DNA from: Burkholderiales bacterium
Lineage (GTDB): Bacteria; Pseudomonadota; Gammaproteobacteria; Burkholderiales; Usitatibacteraceae
NCBI GenBank assembly: GCA_017880705.1
Contig: JADGRS010000235.1
Coordinates: 1-5,636 of the forward strand
Reading direction: 5' to 3'
Length of the DNA stretch: 5,636 nt
The notes beneath the pieces were generated by a model. It made no database searches. It worked only from the letters and a program-made list of their open reading frames with translations, and was not told where the DNA came from. Positions within the stretch are counted from its first letter, which is position 1; the number at the start of each line of letters is the position of its first letter. Positions 1 through 5,086 of the stretch are shown here, piece after piece. The position numbers were made by a program, and so were the translations under genes.

Positions 1-24
1 GTCGTCGGATCGTCTTGGCATCGA

Positions 25-65
25 AGTTTGACGACAGCTATTGGCCGAAAGCGGAAGTTCAAACT
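25..65. repeat. 41-base imperfect palindrome
   Basis: Outer arms AGTTTGA (25-31) and TCAAACT (59-65) are perfect reverse complements. Nested inside, GCTATTGGCCGAAAGC (37-52) is itself an imperfect palindrome, 12 of 16 positions symmetric, around GGCC. The two levels are centred within half a base of each other, so the whole can fold as one interrupted hairpin. It lies immediately next to the 66-90 repeat. Confidence 0.5.
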
Positions 66-90
66 GACACTACCGGCAGTTCTCAGTGTC
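66..90. repeat. Inverted repeat GACACT/AGTGTC
   Basis: GACACT at 66-71 is the exact reverse complement of AGTGTC at 85-90, with a 13-base loop. A competing 5-base stem, AACTG (62-66) with CAGTT (77-81), uses overlapping bases, so the two hairpins exclude each other. On the minus strand the first stem is followed by AGTTTGAAC, only a weak T-rich tail, so a terminator role is possible but poorly supported. Confidence 0.35.
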
Positions 91-117
91 CTCCGTGAAA
101 CCTCCGCGTGCTCCGTG
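91..117. repeat. Three short CTCCGTG-type units in tandem
   Basis: CTCCGTG at 91-97, CTCCGCG at 102-108 and CTCCGTG at 111-117 are spaced 11 and 9 bases apart. Together they form a degenerate tandem in noncoding DNA. Similar CTCCGTG-rich stretches are, from memory, scattered between genes in many bacterial genomes; this could not be checked here. Confidence 0.45.
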
Positions 118-132
118 TGATCGTCTTGTCCG

Positions 133-146
133 TGGCGAAGCCGCCA
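133..146 (-). terminator. Small GC-rich hairpin just after ugpQ (weak terminator candidate)
   Basis: Four bases past the ugpQ stop the minus strand can fold TGGCG, a 4-base loop GCTT, then CGCCA. The stem is only 5 pairs, and the following bases (CGGACAAGACG) contain no run of T, so it is not a standard intrinsic terminator. It may pause RNA polymerase, stabilise the 3' end, or mean nothing. Confidence 0.25.
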
Positions 147-150
147 GGAT

Positions 151-900
151 TCAAATCGCGCCTGGAAAGCGCGCGGCGAACTCGCGAAGGTTGTCGGTGA
201 AGATCCCGTCGACGCCGGCGGCGAAAAGCTCCTCCGCGATGCGCCCGTCGTTCACCGTGTACACCATCACGCGATAGCCCTTCTCGCGCAGCCGTGGAAT
301 GTTCGCGCGATCGAGCGTGCGGTGGTCGGTGTGGAACGACACGGCGTCGAGCGCAGCCAGCCGCGTCCAGTCCTCGGCGGTGAACTCCTTCGCGATCCAT
401 CCTCGCGGCAGGTGGGGCGCGGCGTCCTTCGCGGCCGTCAGCGCCTCGAAGGAGAACGACGAGAGAAGCGGGGCCGCGGGCGCGCCGGACCAATGCCTCG
501 CCGCTTCCAGTGCGACCGCCCTGCCCGTCTCGACGTCGAATCCGGGCGTGGGCTTCATTTCCACGTTCGCCATCGTGCCCTTCGATCGCAGGAGCGCCGC
601 GGCCGCGTCGAAAGTCGCGAGGCCCTCGCCGCGAAACGCCTCCGAGTGCCAGACTCCCGCGTCGAGCCGCGCGAGCTCGGACCACGCGAAATCCGCCGCG
701 CGTCCCGTTCCCGTCGTCGTGCGCTCGAGCGTGGCGTCGTGCAGCAGCAGCGCGACGCCGTCCTTCGAGAGCTTCACGTCGAATTCGTGGGCGCGATATC
801 CGAGCGATTGGCCCATGCGGATCGCGGCGAGGGTGTTCTCCGGAGCGAGGCTTCCCCCGCCGCGGTGCGCGAAGATGCGCGGATAGGGCCAGTCCTTCAT
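151..900 (-). CDS. ugpQ: Glycerophosphodiester phosphodiesterase, cytosolic UgpQ type
   Basis: Hydrolyses glycerophosphodiesters, the deacylated headgroups of phospholipids, to glycerol 3-phosphate and an alcohol. The 249-residue protein has a complete GDPD TIM barrel: FAHRGGGSLAPENTLAAI (10-27) with the first catalytic histidine at 12, HEFDVKLSKDG (38-48) with metal ligands Glu39 and Asp41, LLLHDATLERTT (51-62) with the second catalytic histidine at 54, NVEMKP (112-117) with Glu114, and the end GVDGIFTDNL (229-238). No signal peptide or membrane span is seen, so it should act in the cytoplasm like E. coli UgpQ (247 residues) rather than the periplasmic GlpQ. The ATG at 900 overlaps the pgpA stop as ATGA; GGATA, 6 bases upstream, is a poor binding site. 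The symbol is by similarity; no ugp transporter genes are nearby. It is the last gene of the unit in this window. Confidence 0.93.
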   Translation of the reverse strand: MKDWPYPRIFAHRGGGSLAPENTLAAIRMGQSLGYRAHEFDVKLSKDGVALLLHDATLERTTTGTGRAADFAWSELARLDAGVWHSEAFRGEGLATFDAAAALLRSKGTMANVEMKPTPGFDVETGRAVALEAARHWSGAPAAPLLSSFSFEALTAAKDAAPHLPRGWIAKEFTAEDWTRLAALDAVSFHTDHRTLDRANIPRLREKGYRVMVYTVNDGRIAEELFAAGVDGIFTDNLREFAARFPGAI

Positions 901-1421
901 CCGGCGTATCCGAACACCTTGTACACCACGACGATGAAGATCGCGAAGGCGATGTAGGCGTAGAAAGCGGCGAAGACGTCGTCGAGCATTACGCCCATTC
1001 CGCCCTTCACGCGCCGCTCGAGCTCGCGGATGGGCGGGGGCTTCCAGATGTCGAAGAGGCGGAAAAGCGCGAAGGCGACGAGCTGCAGGCGGATGTCCGC
1101 GGAGGAAACCGCGAGCAGCGGAAGGAACGCGACGATCTCGTCCCAGACCATCGCCCCGTGATCCTGGACGCCGAGGTCGCGGCCGGTCACGTCGCACGCC
1201 CACACGCCGAGAAAGAAGAGCGGGATCGCGAGGTACGCGATCGCGAGCGGGGGCAGGATCTGCGCGAGCGCCCAGTAGAGCGGAAATGCCGCGAGCGTCC
1301 CGAAGGTCCCCGGCGCTTTCCGCGCGAGGCCGCTGCCGAATCCGAGCGCGATGAAGTGCGCGGGATGGGCGACGAGGAAGCGCGCGTCAGGTCCCGGAGA
1401 AGTGATCGTATCCGCGGCCAT
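897..1421 (-). CDS. pgpA: Phosphatidylglycerophosphatase A
   Basis: A membrane enzyme that dephosphorylates phosphatidylglycerol phosphate to phosphatidylglycerol. Its 174 residues match E. coli PgpA in length and pattern: HFIALGFGSGLARKAPGTFG (22-41), DLGVQDHGAMVWDEIVAF (82-99), LFRLFDIWKPPPIRELER (119-136) and GGMGVMLDDVFA (140-151). Acidic residues of the WDE and LDD motifs are the expected metal ligands. Hydrophobic spans at about 43-75, 95-122 and 149-170 fit a multi-pass inner-membrane protein. The ATG at 1421 is forced: an in-frame TGA lies at 1428-1430 and no ATG, GTG or TTG occurs between the ATG and the conserved core. Its ribosome binding site is weak, so coupling to thiL is likely. 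The stop overlaps the next gene as ATGA. Confidence 0.96.
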   Translation of the reverse strand: MAADTITSPGPDARFLVAHPAHFIALGFGSGLARKAPGTFGTLAAFPLYWALAQILPPLAIAYLAIPLFFLGVWACDVTGRDLGVQDHGAMVWDEIVAFLPLLAVSSADIRLQLVAFALFRLFDIWKPPPIRELERRVKGGMGVMLDDVFAAFYAYIAFAIFIVVVYKVFGYAG

Positions 1422-2358
1422 CGATCTTCATGGGCTTGCCATCGGCGCCCAGGAGGCTCACGCCCTTGCCGCGCTTGATCTGCCCGATGCGCGTGAGCGG
1501 CACGCCGAGGACGTCCGTGAGGTCCGCGATGCTCTCGCGCGAGTTGGCGGGCGCGGTGAAGCAAAGCTCGTAGTCGTCGCCGCCCGCGACGATGGCGGTG
1601 AGGCCGGCGTCGTCGTTGAAATGGCGGGCCCCGATCTCGGAGACCGGGATGGAACCCAGCTCCACGGTCGCGCCCACGCCCGAAAGCCGGCAGATGTGGC
1701 CGAGGTCCGCTATGAGCCCGTCGGAGATGTCGATCGCACTGGTCGCCATGCCGCGCAACGCCTGGCCGAGGGCCACGCGCGGCGTGGGCTCGTAGAGGCG
1801 CATCACCGCTTCGCGGTAGTCGCGCTCCCTGAGCACGATCTTGCCGTGGCGGTGCGCGACCGCGAGCGCCGCGTCGCCCACGTTGCCCGACACCCAGACG
1901 TCGTTGCCGACCTTGGCGCCGTTCCTGCGCAGCGCCGCGCCCGTCGGGACCTGCCCCATGATCGTGACCGTGATCGTGAGCGGCCCGCGCGTCGTGTCGC
2001 CGCCGATGAGCGAGACGTTGTACTCGGCGGCGAGGTCGAAGAAGCCCTTCGCAAAGGCCTTGAGCCACGGGTGGTCCACCGTAGGCAGCGTCAGCGCGAG
2101 CATCGCCCAGTAGGGCATCGCGCCCATCGCGGCGATGTCCGAGAGGTTCACCGCCAGCGTCTTGTGCCCGAGGTTCTCCGGATCGACGTCGGGGAAGAAA
2201 TGCGTACCTGACACCATTGTGTCGGTGGAGACCGCGAGGTCCATGCCGTTGGTGACGTCCACGAGCGCGCAGTCGTCGCCCACGCCGAGCACCGCGTTGG
2301 CCGCGGGCTTGGTGAAATGTCTCGCGATGAGGTCGAATTCCGATGAGAGTTGCGTCAT
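1387..2358 (-). CDS. thiL: Thiamine-monophosphate kinase
   Basis: Phosphorylates thiamine monophosphate to thiamine diphosphate with ATP, the last step to the active cofactor. Its 323 residues match the family (E. coli 325). It belongs to the PurM/SelD ATP-binding superfamily. The metal and nucleotide motifs are all present: GVGDDCALV (25-33), STDTMVSGTHF (44-54), LAVNLSDIAAMGA (68-80), GGDTTRGP (119-126), AIDISDGLIADLGHI (208-222) and GGDDYELCF (259-267), with the usual aromatic end GYDHF (316-320). The start forms an ATGA overlap with nusB; GAAGG, 7 bases upstream, lies within the last nusB codons. The 3' end overlaps the pgpA start by 35 bases, and the overlap encodes the GYDHF ending, so that end looks genuine. 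Confidence 0.97.
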   Translation of the reverse strand: MTQLSSEFDLIARHFTKPAANAVLGVGDDCALVDVTNGMDLAVSTDTMVSGTHFFPDVDPENLGHKTLAVNLSDIAAMGAMPYWAMLALTLPTVDHPWLKAFAKGFFDLAAEYNVSLIGGDTTRGPLTITVTIMGQVPTGAALRRNGAKVGNDVWVSGNVGDAALAVAHRHGKIVLRERDYREAVMRLYEPTPRVALGQALRGMATSAIDISDGLIADLGHICRLSGVGATVELGSIPVSEIGARHFNDDAGLTAIVAGGDDYELCFTAPANSRESIADLTDVLGVPLTRIGQIKRGKGVSLLGADGKPMKIDGRGYDHFSGT

Positions 2359-2843
2359 TCCGATGCCTTCTTGCGTGTTGCGGGTGCGCGGCCCTCGCTC
2401 CTGCGGGGGCGCGCCTCGCGCGGCGCGGCGACTTCCGACGCGCGCACCACGGCAGCCAGACGATCCAGCACGCCGTTTACATACTTATGACCGTCGGTCG
2501 CGCCGAAGCGTTTCCCGAGCTCGATCGCCTCGTTGATCGTCACGCGGTACGGGATCTCCTGCTTGTGGATGAGCTCCCACGCGGCGATGAGCAGGATCGC
2601 GCGCTCGATCGGGCTCATCTCGTCCCACTTGCGGTCGACGAAGGGCTCGAGCGCTTTCCTGAGGGACGTCGATTCCGCGAGCGTGCCGCGCAGCTCCGCC
2701 TCGAGAAACGGCTGGTCCGCCGCCTCGAACTCGTCGAGCTCCGAGAGGTTCTTCAGCAGCTGCGCCGCGCCCTCGCCCGTGTACAGCCATCCGTACACCC
2801 CCTGCAGCGCGAGCTCGCGCGCGCGCCGCCTCGCCGATCTCAT
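2355..2843 (-). CDS. nusB: Transcription antitermination factor NusB
   Basis: Binds boxA RNA with ribosomal protein S10 (NusE) and suppresses premature termination, mainly in rRNA operons. The all-helical NusB fold is recognisable: the N-terminal arginine-rich RNA-binding segment [16 protein letters not shown] (5-20), [23 protein letters not shown] (69-91), [18 protein letters not shown] (97-114), and the closing [10 protein letters not shown] (121-130). The protein has 162 residues against 139 in E. coli. The excess is a C-terminal tail from about 135 that is rich in Arg, Lys, Ala and Pro. The start at 2843 forms an ATGA overlap with the ribH stop and has no clear ribosome binding site of its own, so translation probably depends on ribosomes arriving from ribH. 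Neighbourhood with ribH is a widespread, ancient arrangement. Confidence 0.97.
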   Translation of the reverse strand: MRSARRRARELALQGVYGWLYTGEGAAQLLKNLSELDEFEAADQPFLEAELRGTLAESTSLRKALEPFVDRKWDEMSPIERAILLIAAWELIHKQEIPYRVTINEAIELGKRFGATDGHKYVNGVLDRLAAVVRASEVAAPREARPRRSEGRAPATRKKASE

Positions 2844-3316
2844 CCAGACACCGCTTTCAGCGTATTCGCCATCTCGACCGCGACGCGGGCGCTCTCCGCG
2901 CCCTTCACCGGAGCGCGAGCGCGCGCCTGCTCCTCCGTATTCGAGGTGAGCACGCCGTTCGCGATGGGCACGCCCGTCTCCAGCTGCACGTCGAGGATGC
3001 CGCGCGCGCTCTCGTTGGCGACGATCTCGAAGTGATAGGTCTCGCCGCGCACCACGGCGCCCAATGCGATGAGCGCGTCGTAGCGCCGGCTCGCGAACCC
3101 GCGCCGCTCGAGCGCCATCGCCTGGAGGGCGAGCGGGATCTCGAGCGCGCCGGGAACGCTCACCACGTCGATGTCGGCCGCGTCCACGCCGAGCTCGACC
3201 AGCTGCTTGTCGCACGCCGTGAGGAGCTCGCGCACGATGTCCTCGTTGAAGCGGCTCCAGACGATGCCGACGTGCAGGCCCTTGCCGTCGGGCGGGGGAA
3301 CGGTCGCGAGCCTCAT
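2840..3316 (-). CDS. ribH: 6,7-dimethyl-8-ribityllumazine synthase
   Basis: Condenses 5-amino-6-ribitylamino-uracil with DHBP from RibB to give the lumazine that RibE uses. Its 158 residues match the usual length (E. coli 156). Motifs run in the expected order: [12 protein letters not shown] (16-27) with the SRFN substrate loop, [12 protein letters not shown] (54-65), [15 protein letters not shown] (86-100) containing the catalytic histidine at 95, and [19 protein letters not shown] (117-135) with the phosphate-binding arginine region. The family usually assembles into pentamers or 60-subunit shells; which form applies here cannot be seen. The ATG at 3316 overlaps the ribBA stop as ATGA, with GAGGG 7 bases upstream. 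A longer frame to 3766 lies inside ribBA and has no family character. The end overlaps nusB, again as ATGA. Confidence 0.97.
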   Translation of the reverse strand: MRLATVPPPDGKGLHVGIVWSRFNEDIVRELLTACDKQLVELGVDAADIDVVSVPGALEIPLALQAMALERRGFASRRYDALIALGAVVRGETYHFEIVANESARGILDVQLETGVPIANGVLTSNTEEQARARAPVKGAESARVAVEMANTLKAVSG

Positions 3317-4434
3317 CCGGCCGCCCTCACCGCGGAGGCGTCCTCGGGCGACACGTATTCGACGATCTCGAGCCCGAATCCCGACATGCTCGGGATTCGC
3401 TTCGGGCGCGCCAGCACGCGCATCTTGCCGACGTTCAGGTCTTTCAGGATCTGCGCGCCGATGCCGTGAAGGCGCGGATCCCATTTCCGGGCGGCGTTCT
3501 TGCGCGCCTTCGATTCGTCGAGGCGCTCGAGGATCTCGGCCGCCGGCTCGGAGCGCCGCAGCAGCACGATGACGCCTTCCTTCTCGCGCGACACCATGCG
3601 CATCGCGTCCTGCACGGAGAACGCGTGGCGCGCGGAGTCGAAGTCGAAGAGGTCGAGGGAGACAAAGGGCTCGTGCACGCGAACGAGTATCGGGCGGTCC
3701 GGCGAAGGCTCCCCCTTCACCAGCGCGTAGTGAACCTCGTCGACCGTCTTGTCGTGGTACACGCACAGGCGAAACGCCCCGTAAGGCGTGGCCACCACGC
3801 GGTCGGCCACGCGCTCGACGAGCTTCTCGGTCTGGCTTCGATAGTGGATGAGGTCGGCGATGGTGCCGATGCGCAGGCCGTGGCTCTTGGCGAACTCGAG
3901 GAGCTCGGGCATGCGCGCCATGGATCCGTCGGCATTCATGATCTCGCAGATGACCGCCGCGGGGGTGAGCCCGGCGAGCTCGGCGAGATCGCAGCCCGCC
4001 TCGGTGTGGCCCGCGCGCACCAGGACGCCGCCGGGCTGCGCCATCACCGGGAAGATGTGGCCCGGCTGCACGACGTCCTCCGGCTTCGCGTGACGCGCGG
4101 TCGCCGCGCGCACGGTGCGCGCGCGATCCGCCGCCGAGATTCCGGTGCTCACCCCGGTCGCGGCCTCGATGGAGACGGTGAACGCGGTTCCCATCGGCGA
4201 GCGGTTGTCGTTCACCATCAACGGCAGGTTCAGCTGCCGGCAGCGCTCCTCGGTGAGCGTGAGGCAGACGAGGCCCCGCGCGAAGGTCGCGAGGAAGTTG
4301 ATCGCCTCGGGCGTGACGAAGTCGGCGGCGAGCACGAGATCGCCCTCGTTCTCGCGGTCCTCCGCGTCGGCGAGCACGACCATGCGCCCGCGGCGAATCT
4401 CGTCGACGAGCTCCTGGGTCGGGCTGATATTCAT
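3313..4434 (-). CDS. ribBA: DHBP synthase fused to a degenerate GTP cyclohydrolase II-like domain
   Basis: The N-terminal domain (about residues 1-200 of 373) converts ribulose 5-phosphate to 3,4-dihydroxy-2-butanone 4-phosphate plus formate. It looks fully active: [12 protein letters not shown] (23-34) holds the acidic metal and substrate residues, followed by TAFTVSIEA (83-91), PGHIFP (124-129), [15 protein letters not shown] (141-155) and [10 protein letters not shown] (161-170). The C-terminal domain (about 205-373) keeps the outline of GTP cyclohydrolase II: PYGAF (217-221), LVRVHE (250-255), LHGIGAQIL (322-330) and GFGLEIVE (352-359). The zinc site is gone: where active enzymes read HSECLTGD and then RCDCG, this one reads HEPFVSLD and then has no cysteine, and Cys224 is the only cysteine after residue 200. 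The RQEGRGIGL-type catalytic loop is missing too. The protein therefore probably supplies only the RibB activity, like proteins sometimes called RibBX. The TGA overlaps the ribH ATG. Confidence 0.95.
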   Translation of the reverse strand: MNISPTQELVDEIRRGRMVVLADAEDRENEGDLVLAADFVTPEAINFLATFARGLVCLTLTEERCRQLNLPLMVNDNRSPMGTAFTVSIEAATGVSTGISAADRARTVRAATARHAKPEDVVQPGHIFPVMAQPGGVLVRAGHTEAGCDLAELAGLTPAAVICEIMNADGSMARMPELLEFAKSHGLRIGTIADLIHYRSQTEKLVERVADRVVATPYGAFRLCVYHDKTVDEVHYALVKGEPSPDRPILVRVHEPFVSLDLFDFDSARHAFSVQDAMRMVSREKEGVIVLLRRSEPAAEILERLDESKARKNAARKWDPRLHGIGAQILKDLNVGKMRVLARPKRIPSMSGFGLEIVEYVSPEDASAVRAAG

Positions 4435-4487
4435 GGAATCATCTCCGGCGCCTCTGGCAAGACCGCTATTTTGCCATTTTCGCTCGA
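4435..4487 (-). other. ribE-ribBA gap with a small inverted repeat
   Basis: This 53-base stretch is the only sizeable gap between genes in the operon. It contains a perfect 6-base inverted repeat, TGGCAA at 4455-4460 and TTGCCA at 4471-4476, separated by 10 bases, inside an A-rich pocket (AAAATGGCAAAATAG on the minus strand). No convincing -35/-10 pair is visible. The gap is too short for an FMN riboswitch, which needs roughly 120 bases or more. The repeat could be a protein-binding site, an mRNA hairpin near the ribBA leader, or chance. Confidence 0.4.
4442..4446 (-). promoter_or_regulatory. Ribosome binding site of ribBA
   Basis: The minus strand reads GGAGA, 8 bases before the ATG at 4434. 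Its position fixes the start of ribBA at MNISPTQ even though the frame is open as far as 4944 through ribE. Confidence 0.7.
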
Positions 4488-5084
4488 CTATCGATCCGGG
4501 GACGCCTGCAGGATGCGCTCCACGTAGCGCGCGAGGAGATCGACTTCGAGGTTCACGCGGCTCCCGGCGGCGAGGCCGCGGAAGGTCGTGATGGCGCGGG
4601 TGTGCGGAATGATGTTCACCACGAAGGACGAATCGCCCGCCTCGTTCACGGTGAGGCTCACGCCGTCCACGGTGATCGAGGCCTTGCGCGCAATGTAGCG
4701 CGAAAGCTCGGGGGCGACGTCGACCTCCAGGCGAAAGCTTCCGCCGAGATCGTCGAACGCCGTCACGGTGCCCACGCCGTCCACGTGCCCCGCGACGATG
4801 TGGCCGCCGATGCGATCCGAAGCTCGCAGGGATTTTTCCAGGTTCACCGCGCGGCCGCCCTCGAGGCCGTGCGTCACCTCGAGCGTGGCGCGCGACACGT
4901 CGGCCTCGAAGCCCTGGGCGTCGCGGGCGATGACCGTGAGGCACACGCCCTGCACCGCGATCGAGTCGCCGACGCGCACGTCGTCCATGCCGAGGGCCTG
5001 GGCTTCGACGCGCAATCGCACGCCTTCGGCGCCGGGACGCGCGCTCTCGATCCTGCCCACCGCCGTCACGATCCCCGTGAACAT
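4488..5084 (-). CDS. ribE: Riboflavin synthase, alpha subunit (lumazine-binding fold)
   Basis: Catalyses the last step of riboflavin synthesis, dismutation of two 6,7-dimethyl-8-ribityllumazine molecules to riboflavin and the pyrimidinedione, in the cytoplasm. The protein is 198 residues, slightly shorter than the E. coli enzyme of about 213. It begins with the hallmark MFTGIV. The two tandem lumazine-binding barrels can be seen as an internal repeat: [10 protein letters not shown] (42-51) matches [10 protein letters not shown] (137-146), and RAVNLEKSL (78-86) matches SRVNLEVDL (175-183). [17 protein letters not shown] (91-107) opens the second barrel, and Cys48 falls where many bacterial enzymes have a cysteine. 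The frame stays open to 5183, but that extension overlaps ribD and lacks family character, while the MFTGIV start has a good binding site. It ends in TAG. In some species this gene is called ribC; symbols differ between organisms. Confidence 0.97.
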   Translation of the reverse strand: MFTGIVTAVGRIESARPGAEGVRLRVEAQALGMDDVRVGDSIAVQGVCLTVIARDAQGFEADVSRATLEVTHGLEGGRAVNLEKSLRASDRIGGHIVAGHVDGVGTVTAFDDLGGSFRLEVDVAPELSRYIARKASITVDGVSLTVNEAGDSSFVVNIIPHTRAITTFRGLAAGSRVNLEVDLLARYVERILQASPDR

Positions 5085-5086
5085 GT

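Larger units (their letters stand above)
8..128. repeat. Segment flanked by a perfect 10-base direct repeat (possible small insertion)
   Basis: GATCGTCTTG occurs at 8-17 and again at 119-128, with neither copy extending further. The 101 bases between (18-118) hold the palindrome, the second inverted repeat and the CTCCGTG units, and are visibly less GC-rich than the genes. That layout could be a small non-coding element bounded by a target-site duplication. However, the inner segment has no matching terminal inverted repeats at its very ends, so the direct repeat could also be coincidental or come from replication slippage. Confidence 0.35.

Noticed and set aside
3..95. Plus-strand frame open from the left edge, ending in TGA at 93-95, as the tail of a convergent gene
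   Set aside because: About 30 residues with no recognisable family. It runs through the palindromic repeats and one copy of the direct repeat, and another frame is also open there, so coding cannot be supported.
510..1478. Plus-strand open frame (322 codons) opposite ugpQ, pgpA and the end of thiL
   Set aside because: It spans three well-supported minus-strand genes, has an Arg/Ala/Ser/Pro-rich composition typical of antisense GC-rich reading, and shows no motifs.
4431..4442. Three-codon frame Met-Ile-Pro-stop overlapping the ribBA start as ATGA
   Set aside because: The Shine-Dalgarno-like GGAG directly abuts its ATG with no spacer, so initiation there is unlikely; it probably arises by chance.
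4435..4487. FMN riboswitch before ribBA
   Set aside because: The gap is only 53 bases and lacks the multi-helix consensus; any RFN element would have to lie upstream of ribD, outside the window.
3466..4527. Long plus-strand open frame (353 codons) opposite ribBA
   Set aside because: It is antisense to a protein with complete family motifs, its translation is rich in Arg, His, Gly, Ala and Val without any recognisable domain, and long antisense frames are expected in GC-rich coding DNA.
4434..4944. Upstream in-frame extension of ribBA through ribE
   Set aside because: The extension lies inside ribE, is Arg/His/Gly-rich and unlike any RibB N-terminus, while the ATG at 4434 has a properly spaced GGAGA and gives the normal start of the family.
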